Source: Sporocytophaga myxococcoides DSM 11118 (GTDB lineage Bacteria > Bacteroidota > Bacteroidia > Cytophagales > Cytophagaceae). Taken from it: a stretch of DNA of 64,000 bases. The position numbers were made by a program, and so were the translations under genes. Each line of letters opens with the position of its first letter. The stretch's first letter is position 1. Below the pieces are notes generated by a model, which did no database searches, was not told the origin of the DNA, and saw only the letters and a program-made list of their open reading frames with translations. Below are positions 10,786-18,749 of the stretch, piece after piece. The stretch covers positions 83,970 to 147,969 of the forward strand of contig NZ_AUFX01000014.1 of NCBI RefSeq assembly GCF_000426725.1, read 5' to 3'.

Positions 10786-10934
10786 GAAATGGTGCTGTAT
10801 TAGTTTAAAACAAAAACTATGCAGTTTGTTTAATCAAAAAGGGTTTCGAAAAATGCAAGTTGGATTTAACTAATATTTAATTAGGAAAATCAGTAAGTTA
10901 TGTTAAGTGGTAATGAAATAATCAGTGAAAAAAA

Positions 10935-11315
10935 TTATTCTACATCTTCAGATAAATTATTTAGGTGAAGCTCATTTACTGAAAGTGTCTCTGAATCTAC
11001 ATCCATTACAAAAGACTTGTATTTACCGTCTTGTTGTTTAAATCGAATAAGACAACGTTGGTTTGTTTCCCATTCAAAGTTGACAGTCTTTTCGTTTAGA
11101 TCAGAAGAATAAATTTCAGTGGACGGAGCTTCAGATAATTCCATTCCTTTCAAACCAAAGCGCACCGTGAAAGGATCAACAAGATTGGGCTTTATACCTG
11201 AAATAAAAATAGAAAGCGAGCCATCGGGAGAGGATGAATAAATACTCATTTCTTTCTTGCCTGTGCAGGAATAAAGCGCAAGTGAGACTAGAAAAGAAAT
11301 AAGAATCTGTTTCAT
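10935..11315 (-). CDS. small lipoprotein of unknown function
   Basis: A 126-aa protein with signal peptide and lipobox LYSC (lipidated C17). The mature sequence alternates short beta-strand-like segments (SLSIFISG, TVRFGLKG, VNFEWETNQRCLIRFKQ), suggesting a small beta sandwich. No family recognised. Same strand as the next lipoprotein and glgB but separated by 161 bp, so co-transcription is uncertain. Confidence 0.65.
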   Translation of the reverse strand: MKQILISFLVSLALYSCTGKKEMSIYSSSPDGSLSIFISGIKPNLVDPFTVRFGLKGMELSEAPSTEIYSSDLNEKTVNFEWETNQRCLIRFKQQDGKYKSFVMDVDSETLSVNELHLNNLSEDVE

Positions 11316-11566
11316 TTAAGGAGGTGTGTAAATTGATAATCAAACCTAAATAAAATGGTAGTTAAACACAAGAATATAATAAAAAAAAAGATATGCATAT
11401 CACTTACTTTCAGTGGTTAAATTTAGAATATAAAGATTGGGATAGTGAAGCTTCATTTTAAAGATAACTTCATTCAGATTTTGTTTTATCATCCTGGACT
11501 GTATCTTTAAATTTTAGAGATGAAAATGAACTTATTGGACACAAACCTTATTTAAATTCAAGTGCT
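11316..11566. other. 251-bp intergenic region between divergent genes
   Basis: AT-rich spacer holding the 5' sides of the minus-strand lipoprotein and the plus-strand thioredoxin-like gene. It contains an A-run followed by the perfect 12-bp palindrome GATATGCATATC (11390-11401). No RNA gene or ORF is evident. Confidence 0.5.
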
Positions 11567-12085
11567 ATGAAAAAGATATTTTGGGTATTATTCTTTCCTG
11601 TCGTCCTTTTGTCAAGCTTCAAGCCAAAGGAAACGACTTTGGAAACTAACAAAGGAGTTAAGGAGGCGGCACCTGATTTTACCCTTACTGATATTAATGG
11701 TAAGAAAGTTTCATTGAGCGACTTTAAAGGAAAAGTAGTTTACATGGATGTCTGGGCTACCTGGTGCGGTCCTTGTATGGAGGCAATTGCGTTGTCACAT
11801 GAGCCTAAACAGGAATTCCTCGAGAATCCCGATGTAGTTTTTTTGTATATTTCTATTGATCGTGAAAAAGATAAATGGAAAAAAGTCGTTAAGAGAAAAG
11901 GAATTGAAGGAATTCACGTTCATTCTTATGAAGGAAACGAGGGGGAAATCATTGCTAAATATGGAGTTGTTTCAATTCCCCGCTTTATCCTGATTGATAA
12001 AAATGGAAATATTGCGGATCCGAATGCCAAAGCTCCTTTCGAAGACGGTTGGTCAGAGGATATTAAAAAATTACTTACACAATAG
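11567..12085 (+). CDS. TlpA/ResA-like periplasmic thioredoxin
   Basis: Thiol-disulfide oxidoreductase of the AhpC/TSA-TlpA group, expected outside the inner membrane to reduce disulfides. 172 aa: N-terminal signal segment (FWVLFFPVVLLSSF, no lipobox Cys), family motif APDFTLTDINGKKVSLSDFKGK, active site WATWCGPC (C67/C70), and the cis-Pro loop GVVSIPRFIL. Monocistronic, ending at a strong terminator. The partner is unknown. Confidence 0.88.
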   Translation: MKKIFWVLFFPVVLLSSFKPKETTLETNKGVKEAAPDFTLTDINGKKVSLSDFKGKVVYMDVWATWCGPCMEAIALSHEPKQEFLENPDVVFLYISIDREKDKWKKVVKRKGIEGIHVHSYEGNEGEIIAKYGVVSIPRFILIDKNGNIADPNAKAPFEDGWSEDIKKLLTQ

Positions 12086-12116
12086 TATTGGTATTGACTA
12101 AAAGACATTTTAAATT

Positions 12117-12140
12117 GGGTTCTTTTTAGAACCCTTTTTT
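12117..12140 (+). terminator. intrinsic terminator of the thioredoxin-like gene, abutting the next start codon
   Basis: GGGTTCT (12117-12123), loop TTTT, AGAACCC (12128-12134), then six T. The ATG of the penicillin-binding protein follows at 12143, two bases after the T-run. Confidence 0.85.
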
Positions 12141-12142
12141 GT

Positions 12143-14374
12143 ATGATTAGCTTTAAAGACAAAAAGATTAAATTCCTTTGGGTAGGATTTTGGAGCTTGG
12201 CTCTATTCATTGCATTATTCATTTTCTCTATTTCCATAAACCTTTTCGGTTTGTTTGGTAAAATTCCTTCTCTGGAAATTCTTGAAAATCCAAAAAGTGA
12301 TCTGTCATCAGAAGTTTATACTGAAGACCATGTGCTGATGGGAAAGTATTTTAAGTTTAATAGATCAAACGCAGATTACAAAGATCTTCCTGTTGATTTG
12401 GTTAATGCTCTGATTGCTACGGAAGACGTTCGTTTTTACAAGCATTCTGGGGTCGATTTTAAAGGTACTTTTGCTATTTTTCTCTATGCAGTTACATTTC
12501 AGAAAAGGGGCTCGAGCACTTTGAGTCAGCAGTTGGCCAAAAATCTTTTCCAAATGAGGCAGTCAAAAGAATATCAGGGCCCTCTGAGCAAGTTTATGCC
12601 AGTGGTGAAATTCAAAGAAATTATCACCGCGACCAGACTTGAAAGAGCCTACACAAAGCAGGAGATTTTGAATATGTATCTTAATACTGTGGAATTCGGC
12701 AATGGGACTTATGGAATTACATCTGCTGCTAAAAAGTATTTCAATAAAAAAACATCTAAACTTAAAACCGAAGAAGCAGCCATGCTTATAGGTTTGCTTA
12801 AAGGACCAAGTGTTTATGATCCAATCAGAAAGGAGGAAAAAGCACTGAATAGAAGGAATACGGTTCTAAGTCAGATGGTAAAATACAATTATCTAAGTAA
12901 GGATCAGTTTGAAAAGCTTAAGCAGACCCCTCTTGCATTAGATATTACCTATGAAAACCAGAATACTGGTCTCGCGCCATACTTCAGAGACTATGTAGAG
13001 GATTATCTCGTTAATTGGTGCGATGAGCACGGGTATAATCTGTATGCTGATGGTTTGAAAATTTATACTACCATTAATTCAAAAATGCAGACCTATGCAG
13101 AAGATGCTGTTTCAAATCATATGACAGCACTTCAAAAGGAGTTTTTTGCAGAATGGAAAGGCAAAACTCCCTGGGCTTCAAATAAACTTGATGATAAAAA
13201 GTTTGTAGAGAGATTTGCTAAAAGATCTGAAAGATATAGAGTTTTGAAAGCAGAGCTGGGTAATAATCCAGAGCTGATTTTCAAAGAAATGAACAAGAAG
13301 GTTAAAATGAAAATCTATACACTTAAAGGAACTCGGGATACTACTATGAGCCCAATGGATTCTGTTAGGTATTATCTTCATTTCCTTCATACAGGAATGG
13401 TTAGTATGGATCCTCATAACGGTCAGGTTAAAGCCTGGGTAGGAGATGTTAACTTCAGATATTTTAAATATGACCATGTTAAAAAAGGAGCAAGACAACC
13501 AGGTTCTACATTTAAGCCACTACTTTATGCCTATGCGATAGAGGAAAAGGGGTTAACTCCTTGCTCTAAAGTGCTGGACACACAGGTTCCATTCACAATG
13601 CCCGATGGAAAAGTATGGATTCCCAAAAACAGCAATAACAATTATTCTAATGACTATATGACTTTGCGTCTTGGAATGGCAAGGTCTGTAAATACTATCG
13701 CTGCATATCTTATGAAACTAAGCGGTCCGGATTCTATTGTTGCTTTTGCGAAACGTCTTGGTATATCTTCTCAATTGGAAGCAGTTCCTACACTTGCACT
13801 TGGAACTAGCGACGTATCTGTTTTTGATATGACTCAGGCCTATTGCGCTTTCGTAAATAATGGCTATAGATATGAACCATTGATGATTACGAGAATTGAA
13901 GATAAATATGGCAATGTTCTGGAAGAATTCAGAAATATTCCGCAGCAAGTTATATCTTCTGAAACCGCAGCCTCTATGGTTTATATGCTTAAGGGATCAG
14001 CTGAAGAAGATGGAGGTACAGCTAGGGACCTTGTAAGGAAATTTAATATAACAAGTGAAGTAGGAGGAAAAACCGGTACCACTCAAAACTCTGCAGATGG
14101 CTGGTTTATGGGAGTATCACCGGATTTGGTCTCGGGTGTGTGGGTTGGCGCTGATGATAAAAATATTCACTTCCCTGATATGAGATTTGGACAAGGAGCA
14201 AGAATGGCATTACCAATCTGGGGACTTTATATGCAAAAAGTATTTGCAGATAAGAATCTTGGAGTAAAAACGAAGTTTGAAATCCCCGAATCTCTCAATG
14301 CTTCTTTTGATTGTGAATCTGCTACCGATGAGGTGGATTCCACGATAGTAGATTTACCGTCTTCCTTTGATTAA
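12143..14374 (+). CDS. bifunctional class A penicillin-binding protein (PBP1a-like)
   Basis: Polymerises and cross-links peptidoglycan. 743 aa: cytoplasmic tail, a membrane segment (about residues 12-36), a GT51 domain with the catalytic Glu in IATEDVRFYKHSG (E94) and RGSSTLSQQLAKNLF, then a transpeptidase domain with SxxK in RQPGSTFKPL (S455/K458), SxN in ARSVNTI (S515-N517) and KTG in GGKTGTTQN (643-645). No other in-frame ATG occurs before the membrane segment, so 12143 is the likely start even though a terminator hairpin ends two bases before it. Upstream read-through or an unusual leader is implied. Confidence 0.94.
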   Translation: MISFKDKKIKFLWVGFWSLALFIALFIFSISINLFGLFGKIPSLEILENPKSDLSSEVYTEDHVLMGKYFKFNRSNADYKDLPVDLVNALIATEDVRFYKHSGVDFKGTFAIFLYAVTFQKRGSSTLSQQLAKNLFQMRQSKEYQGPLSKFMPVVKFKEIITATRLERAYTKQEILNMYLNTVEFGNGTYGITSAAKKYFNKKTSKLKTEEAAMLIGLLKGPSVYDPIRKEEKALNRRNTVLSQMVKYNYLSKDQFEKLKQTPLALDITYENQNTGLAPYFRDYVEDYLVNWCDEHGYNLYADGLKIYTTINSKMQTYAEDAVSNHMTALQKEFFAEWKGKTPWASNKLDDKKFVERFAKRSERYRVLKAELGNNPELIFKEMNKKVKMKIYTLKGTRDTTMSPMDSVRYYLHFLHTGMVSMDPHNGQVKAWVGDVNFRYFKYDHVKKGARQPGSTFKPLLYAYAIEEKGLTPCSKVLDTQVPFTMPDGKVWIPKNSNNNYSNDYMTLRLGMARSVNTIAAYLMKLSGPDSIVAFAKRLGISSQLEAVPTLALGTSDVSVFDMTQAYCAFVNNGYRYEPLMITRIEDKYGNVLEEFRNIPQQVISSETAASMVYMLKGSAEEDGGTARDLVRKFNITSEVGGKTGTTQNSADGWFMGVSPDLVSGVWVGADDKNIHFPDMRFGQGARMALPIWGLYMQKVFADKNLGVKTKFEIPESLNASFDCESATDEVDSTIVDLPSSFD

Positions 14375-14388
14375 CAGAAGCACGAAAC

Positions 14389-14430
14389 ACTTTATTCCTT
14401 TGTTTTCTTGATAAGATAAAGGAATAAAGT
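14389..14430 (+). promoter_or_regulatory. 13-bp perfect hairpin abutting the fpg start codon
   Basis: ACTTTATTCCTTT (14389-14401) is exactly complementary to AAAGGAATAAAGT (14418-14430). The 16-nt loop can itself form TCTT-GAT-AAGA. The ATG of the glycosylase is at 14432. There is no T-run, so it does not look like a standard terminator. Confidence 0.6.
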
Positions 14431-14431
14431 T

Positions 14432-15220
14432 ATGCCGGAATTACCAGATGTTTCTATCTTCAGAGATTATTTTGATAAGACAACTCTTAATAAAAAGATT
14501 GAAAGAGTTGAAGTTTTTGAAAAGCGTATTCTTAAAGGAATCTCCGAAAAAGAATTAAACAAGACCCTGAAGGGCAAATCATTTAAAAATTCAGATAGGT
14601 ACGGAAAACATCTCTTTACAGAAATTGGCCCTGAAACCGGTCTCGATATTCATTTCGGTATGACAGGTGACCTGGAACTCATTGATGATCTTTCTAAAAT
14701 TCCTCCATATACAAGATTACTTTTTATTTTCCAGGACGGAGAAGGGTTAGCTTTTGAAGATCAAAGAAAATTCGGACACATAAGTCTTGTCCGTAGCCTT
14801 GACGACCTGATATCCCAAAATAATTTAGGAAAAGACGCCCTAAATATTAAATCTGAAGAGTTTCATGACATAATTCATAAGAGGAAAGGAAAGATCAAAT
14901 CTATCCTGATGGACCAGTCATTGATTTCGGGAATTGGAAATGTATACGCAGATGAAATACTTTTTCAGGCTGGTATTCATCCGGAATCAAAAGGAAGTCG
15001 AATACCTGAAGATAAAATAAAGAAGTTGTTTTCTACAATGAATAAAGTCTTGAAGACAGCTATAAAATATGAGGCTCACAGAGAAGATTTTCCAACTAAG
15101 TTTTTAATCAATCATAGAAGAGAAAATGAAGATTGTCCGAGTAAATGCGGTAAAATTAATGTAATTAAAATAAATGGCCGAACTACTTATTTTTGCGAGG
15201 CTTGTCAAGAGCTTTATTAG
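14432..15220 (+). CDS. Fpg/Nei family DNA glycosylase/AP lyase
   Basis: Base-excision repair glycosylase for oxidised bases. 262 aa. The N-terminus MPELPD supplies the catalytic Pro (P2) and Glu (E3). Other landmarks are the conserved Lys in DRYGKHLF (K59), the helix-two-turn-helix SGIGNVYADEIL (N170), and the C-terminal zinc finger with C235, C239, C255, C258. MPELPDV instead of MPELPEV, and moderate similarity overall, leave Fpg (8-oxoG) versus Nei-like specificity open. The last 38 bp overlap the convergent lipoprotein gene. Confidence 0.92.
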   Translation: MPELPDVSIFRDYFDKTTLNKKIERVEVFEKRILKGISEKELNKTLKGKSFKNSDRYGKHLFTEIGPETGLDIHFGMTGDLELIDDLSKIPPYTRLLFIFQDGEGLAFEDQRKFGHISLVRSLDDLISQNNLGKDALNIKSEEFHDIIHKRKGKIKSILMDQSLISGIGNVYADEILFQAGIHPESKGSRIPEDKIKKLFSTMNKVLKTAIKYEAHREDFPTKFLINHRRENEDCPSKCGKINVIKINGRTTYFCEACQELY

Positions 15221-16196
15221 GTAACTTTCTTTGAACAATTAAATATTCAAGATTGCCAAAAGAAAATGTATCTGGTTGCTCTATACTTATATCATTGATC
15301 TTTCCTGACCAAGTTTCTATAACATCATGTTGGGTATTGAAAGGTCCTTTATCAAAATCAACAGCTCGAATAGTTATTTTATCATCGGGTGCGCACATAA
15401 AATAATTTGATTGGAAGGCCTTTGTATATTGAGTTACATTTTTTATTTCCGGACTGTGATAAATATAGTCATCACCGCATTGAATATCCCAGAAAAGATC
15501 AGGAAACCCTGTACCTCCAAAGGCATAGTCATATTTGGAAGGATCACAAACATTCGTATTCAGTTTAAATTTTAATACTTCAATAGAAGTGTTAATGAGC
15601 TCAGGGGCATTTATTTGAAATTTAATTTTCTTTGATGCTACAGGTTTATGCGAAAAATACTCAACTTCTTTAAGATCGCTTTTCAGGCTATCTTGTTTAA
15701 ACCGGACTGGAATAGCTTCAAATTTCAGGTTAAGTTCATGTATTCCTTTTGACAGTTCCAGAGATCTAAGAGGAATAGAGTAATTGAGAATTCTATTACC
15801 TTCTTTAACAAGCAGAAATTCATCATGCAAGCTTAGAAATTTTTCTGAATAATAATTTATTGGAGATGTGTATGTCTTTTTACCTGAGCACGATAAGGAA
15901 ATGTATAGAGCTTCAATTCCTTGATTTTTTACTTCTTTCCAAAACTGATCTGATAAATCAACTTTGAAGTCAACTTCTATCACTTTAGCCTTTTCATTTG
16001 TAACAGTGTCTAAACTCTGGATAAAAAAAATGAGGCCATTTTCAAGAGAATCTATTGTAGAATATTTAATACCAGAGGATTTCAACTGTGCGGGTATCTG
16101 GTTATCATTAGATTCATGGTGAGAAGCTTCCTTACAAGAAGGGGATATGAAAATAAAAAGTAAAGCTGTTAGGTTAAGTATTAAATTTTGTTTCAT
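15183..16196 (-). CDS. lipoprotein with C2-like C-terminal region
   Basis: 337 aa from the ATG at 16196; a GTG four codons upstream (16208) is the alternative. The signal peptide MKQNLILNLTALLFIFISPSC gives lipidated C21. The middle is beta-rich with no recognised family. Toward the C-terminus, GTGFPDLFWDIQCGDDYIY then KITIRAVDFDKGPFNTQHDVI resembles a C2 domain with Asp-rich calcium loops (inference from pattern only). It would be anchored in the cell envelope. The 3' end overlaps fpg convergently by 38 bp. It is divergent from the XRE/S24 regulator region. Confidence 0.75.
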   Translation of the reverse strand: MKQNLILNLTALLFIFISPSCKEASHHESNDNQIPAQLKSSGIKYSTIDSLENGLIFFIQSLDTVTNEKAKVIEVDFKVDLSDQFWKEVKNQGIEALYISLSCSGKKTYTSPINYYSEKFLSLHDEFLLVKEGNRILNYSIPLRSLELSKGIHELNLKFEAIPVRFKQDSLKSDLKEVEYFSHKPVASKKIKFQINAPELINTSIEVLKFKLNTNVCDPSKYDYAFGGTGFPDLFWDIQCGDDYIYHSPEIKNVTQYTKAFQSNYFMCAPDDKITIRAVDFDKGPFNTQHDVIETWSGKINDISIEQPDTFSFGNLEYLIVQRKLPNKALDKPRKNK

Positions 16197-16238
16197 TGAG
16201 TGTTCCACTCTCTTTTATTGGTTAATTACTAATTTATT

Positions 16239-16285
16239 TTTGCTAATAAATTAATTTTCTAGAAAATTTTACTAAAAATATTAGC
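16239..16285. promoter_or_regulatory. nested dyad symmetry, candidate operator
   Basis: A 16-bp perfect palindrome AATTTTCTAGAAAATT (16253-16268) lies inside a wider inverted repeat, GCTAATA (16242-16248) and TATTAGC (16279-16285). The site is between the divergent lipoprotein and the XRE/S24 regulator, which may be its ligand (inference). Confidence 0.5.
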
Positions 16286-16309
16286 TTAGTTTAGTTTTAT
16301 GATGTTTAT

Positions 16310-16531
16310 TTGCTAAAAAACATCGTATTTATGTTAGTCTCTGCTAAAAAGGGTTTTAAATTAAAATATTTTTTACGTAAACCCATACCCAATTCGAGAT
16401 TCATCCAAGTGAATTACCTATTAGAAGATAATACGGGATTTTTCATTCATGGTGAAAAACTGATCGAAAATAAAAGCAGTTTGAGCAGAATGATTAGCAA
16501 TGTATTACAGGATATCAATATTTTGATTTAA
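16310..16531 (+). CDS. possible small protein of unknown function
   Basis: Open frame of 73 codons from a TTG at 16310; the first ATG is at 16331 (66 codons). The peptide has a basic N-terminus (AKKGFKLKYFLRKP) and then VNYLLEDNTGFFIHGEKLI. No family recognised and no SD. It sits 24 bp before the XRE/S24 regulator, so it may be a short first gene of that unit or simply its leader. Composition is neither clearly coding nor clearly random. Confidence 0.35.
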   Translation: MLKNIVFMLVSAKKGFKLKYFLRKPIPNSRFIQVNYLLEDNTGFFIHGEKLIENKSSLSRMISNVLQDINILI

Positions 16532-16555
16532 TTAGTGGATATAATTTGAAAAAAC

Positions 16556-17329
16556 ATGACTCTGATCAGTGACAATATTAAGCATTTAAGAAAACAAAAA
16601 GGATTTACACAGGAGCAATTGGCTGAAAAAGTGGGAATAAAAAGGTCTTTATTAGGTGCTTATGAAGAAGGACGGGCAGAACCTGGTTTGTACAATCTCA
16701 TCATGTTTTCTAAAATACTTGAAGTGTCGGTAGATGCCCTTATTAGTGGGGATTTAAAAGATCCGGAAAGCTATAAGCAAGTGATGCAGAAAGATATTGA
16801 AGCAAAAAAATTAAGGGTGCTTTCAATAACTGTAGATAAAAACGACAATGAATCAGTTCCTATGGTTCCTCAAAAAGCGGCTGCTGGATACCTCAATGGT
16901 TACGCTGATCCGGAATACATTGGAGATCTTCCCAATTTTTATCTCCCGAATTTTAAAAATGGGACCTTTCGTGCTTTTGAAATTTCAGGCGATTCAATGT
17001 TGCCCCTTGTCTCAGGTACCATTATTATAGGTCAATATGTTGATAACTGGAATTATGTCAAAGATGATCAGACTTATATTGTTGTGACTTCAAAAGAGGG
17101 TATCGTCTACAAAAGAGTCCTTAACCAATTAAAAACTAAAGAGGTATTTCTATTATCATCAGATAATCCTGTTTATAGTCCTTATGAAGTACATCCAGAT
17201 GACATACTTGAAGTATGGGAGGCAAAAGCATTCATCAGTACGGAGTTTCCCAAACCTGATATGTCAATAGAAAAGCTTGCTCATATGGTTGTAAATATGA
17301 AAGAAGAGCTTAAAAATTTGAAGAAGTAA
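16556..17329 (+). CDS. XRE-family regulator with S24/LexA-type autoprotease domain
   Basis: 257 aa. The N-terminal helix-turn-helix (residues 6-61, HLRKQKGFTQEQLAEKVGIKR) binds DNA. The C-terminal S24 domain has a candidate self-cleavage bond Ala110-Gly111 (KAAAGYLNGY), the nucleophile in EISGDSMLP (S147) and the general-base Lys in GIVYKRVLN (K186). Ser-Lys spacing of 39 resembles LexA. It could be an SOS-type or stress-type repressor that inactivates itself. The dyad at 16239-16285 is a plausible operator. Its stop codon lies in a 26-bp palindrome shared with the convergent gene. Confidence 0.9.
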   Translation: MTLISDNIKHLRKQKGFTQEQLAEKVGIKRSLLGAYEEGRAEPGLYNLIMFSKILEVSVDALISGDLKDPESYKQVMQKDIEAKKLRVLSITVDKNDNESVPMVPQKAAAGYLNGYADPEYIGDLPNFYLPNFKNGTFRAFEISGDSMLPLVSGTIIIGQYVDNWNYVKDDQTYIVVTSKEGIVYKRVLNQLKTKEVFLLSSDNPVYSPYEVHPDDILEVWEAKAFISTEFPKPDMSIEKLAHMVVNMKEELKNLKK

Positions 17330-17345
17330 GGTACCTTACTTCTTC
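17320..17345. terminator. 26-bp perfect palindrome containing both convergent stop codons
   Basis: An 11-bp stem (GAAGAAGTAAG / CTTACTTCTTC) with loop GTAC. The TAA of the S24 regulator (17327-17329) and the TAA of the convergent gene (17336-17338 complement) lie in opposite arms. T-rich stretches follow on both strands, so it should act as a bidirectional terminator. Confidence 0.75.
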
Positions 17346-18082
17346 GATATTTTTTCAAACATTTCTATTAGTTTTGAGACACTTTTATCTTTATCTGAAA
17401 GATTGATTACTCCCTCATTTGCTTTGAACCAAATACCTTCTCCAATATTAATATAATACCCCTCAGCTTTGCCGGGAGTAGGAAGGCTGTTCTCATAAAC
17501 GTATTCAGGGAGATAAACTGTTTGAAGCGTATTTTTGAGGTCTTCCCATTTCAATTCCACAACCTTTTTCTGATTGTTTTTTTCTATTTCGGCTATAAAT
17601 TTTCGAGTTTTAAATTCGGGTTTAAGATTGACCGTGACTAGATCCTGGGGGAAGTTCTTTATAAAGTTAATTTCTAAATTGGCTTCCTTACCTGATGTTT
17701 CATAAATGGCTTGTGTCACTTCTTGAATGAAATAAGCCCATTCATCAATATTCTCAGGAGATCCTGATATGATTTTGGGAGCTTCAATCAGTACTTTTAT
17801 TTCTGATTCCTCTTTAGCGAATGTGGATTTGTTGATTAGAGTCTGAATTGGAGCAATCCACGCGGAACTTAAACTGCCATTCCAGTTATAATCATCGTTC
17901 AAACTGAATCCTTCATCTAAAATTTCATCTTCTGCGAGTTCTTCACGTCCAATATATTTAATATTAAATTCAACTTTGAGCAGATTATTTGCGTTAATAA
18001 ATTTCAAATTAATGGTGTTGGCGTAAGGGGGGTAAAGTTCAGAAGGTGTAAAATTTATTTCAAAACTGTGAAAGTTATTCAT
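17336..18082 (-). CDS. hypothetical protein
   Basis: A 248-aa acidic protein with no signal peptide or membrane segment and no family I recognise. Beta-strand-like stretches near the start (HSFEINFTP, INLKFINANNLLKVEFNIKYIG) precede a mixed middle part (ENIDEWAYFIQEVTQAIYE) and a C-terminal region (EGYYINIGEGIWFKANEGVINLS). It is divergent from the next unknown gene (63-bp gap) and convergent with the S24 regulator (6-bp gap). Probably cytoplasmic. Confidence 0.65.
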   Translation of the reverse strand: MNNFHSFEINFTPSELYPPYANTINLKFINANNLLKVEFNIKYIGREELAEDEILDEGFSLNDDYNWNGSLSSAWIAPIQTLINKSTFAKEESEIKVLIEAPKIISGSPENIDEWAYFIQEVTQAIYETSGKEANLEINFIKNFPQDLVTVNLKPEFKTRKFIAEIEKNNQKKVVELKWEDLKNTLQTVYLPEYVYENSLPTPGKAEGYYINIGEGIWFKANEGVINLSDKDKSVSKLIEMFEKISKK

Positions 18083-18145
18083 ATTTGATTTGTTTTTTTA
18101 AATTTTATAAATATTTTTCAACGCAAATTAGTACAAACGTAAATA

Positions 18146-18691
18146 ATGAAAGGTTTAAAAAGTATTATCTGTGATACAATATTAGGTGAAACAGGTATTA
18201 AGTTGACAGCCAAGGATTTGGGTATTAAGTTCGAAGCTGATGGTGTTATAGTGAAGCTTTGGGATTTCGAAGTGCTTAAAATGGCTATTCATGGCCACAA
18301 AGATACAGATACTGCTGAATTTGCTGAAGATTTATTAGATGCTCTTTTTGAAGAATATTATGACTTCAGAGAGAAGGTAATAGAATTAAAGCTGGAAGAT
18401 TTGAATCAGCGTTGGAGACCTTTGATTATTGAAACAATTACCCCAATTTTAAAGAAGAACAAGGTAAGTCAAAGTGTACTGGATGTGTTGGATTATGAGT
18501 TTGTAGATATGGGTTATGTAAAAACCCCTTATTCTAACCCAGATGAAGAGGAGTGGGGGTTCCCAATTTTTGCTCTGAGAATTACGGATTTTGAAGATCT
18601 TGAATATTTGCACACTATTGATGCTTATTCTGATTTACAAAAATTTGACTTTGATGGTCTTGTGAAAGATTTTCTGAAAAAGATAAGATAA
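18146..18691 (+). CDS. hypothetical acidic protein
   Basis: 181 aa, strongly acidic (TDTAEFAEDLLDALFEEYYDF; SNPDEEEWGFP), mostly helical by eye, without signal peptide or membrane segment. No family recognised. It is divergent from the unknown gene at 17336-18082 and ends at a hairpin terminator that also covers the menE stop codon. The head-to-head arrangement suggests a shared regulatory region of about 63 bp, but no functional link is proven. Confidence 0.65.
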   Translation: MKGLKSIICDTILGETGIKLTAKDLGIKFEADGVIVKLWDFEVLKMAIHGHKDTDTAEFAEDLLDALFEEYYDFREKVIELKLEDLNQRWRPLIIETITPILKKNKVSQSVLDVLDYEFVDMGYVKTPYSNPDEEEWGFPIFALRITDFEDLEYLHTIDAYSDLQKFDFDGLVKDFLKKIR

Positions 18692-18711
18692 TATTAGGGT
18701 ACAATAAAACT

Positions 18712-18749
18712 AAATAAACCTGTTCTGTGTAATCGGGGCAGGTTTATTT
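18712..18749. terminator. terminator between the acidic protein gene and menE
   Basis: AAATAAACCTG (18712-18722) pairs perfectly with CAGGTTTATTT (18739-18749), with a 16-nt loop. The right arm includes the menE stop codon. Confidence 0.65.

Noticed and set aside
11390..11401. GATATGCATATC palindrome as an operator
   Set aside because: A single 12-bp AT-rich palindrome in AT-rich DNA, with no second site or linked regulator; could easily be chance.
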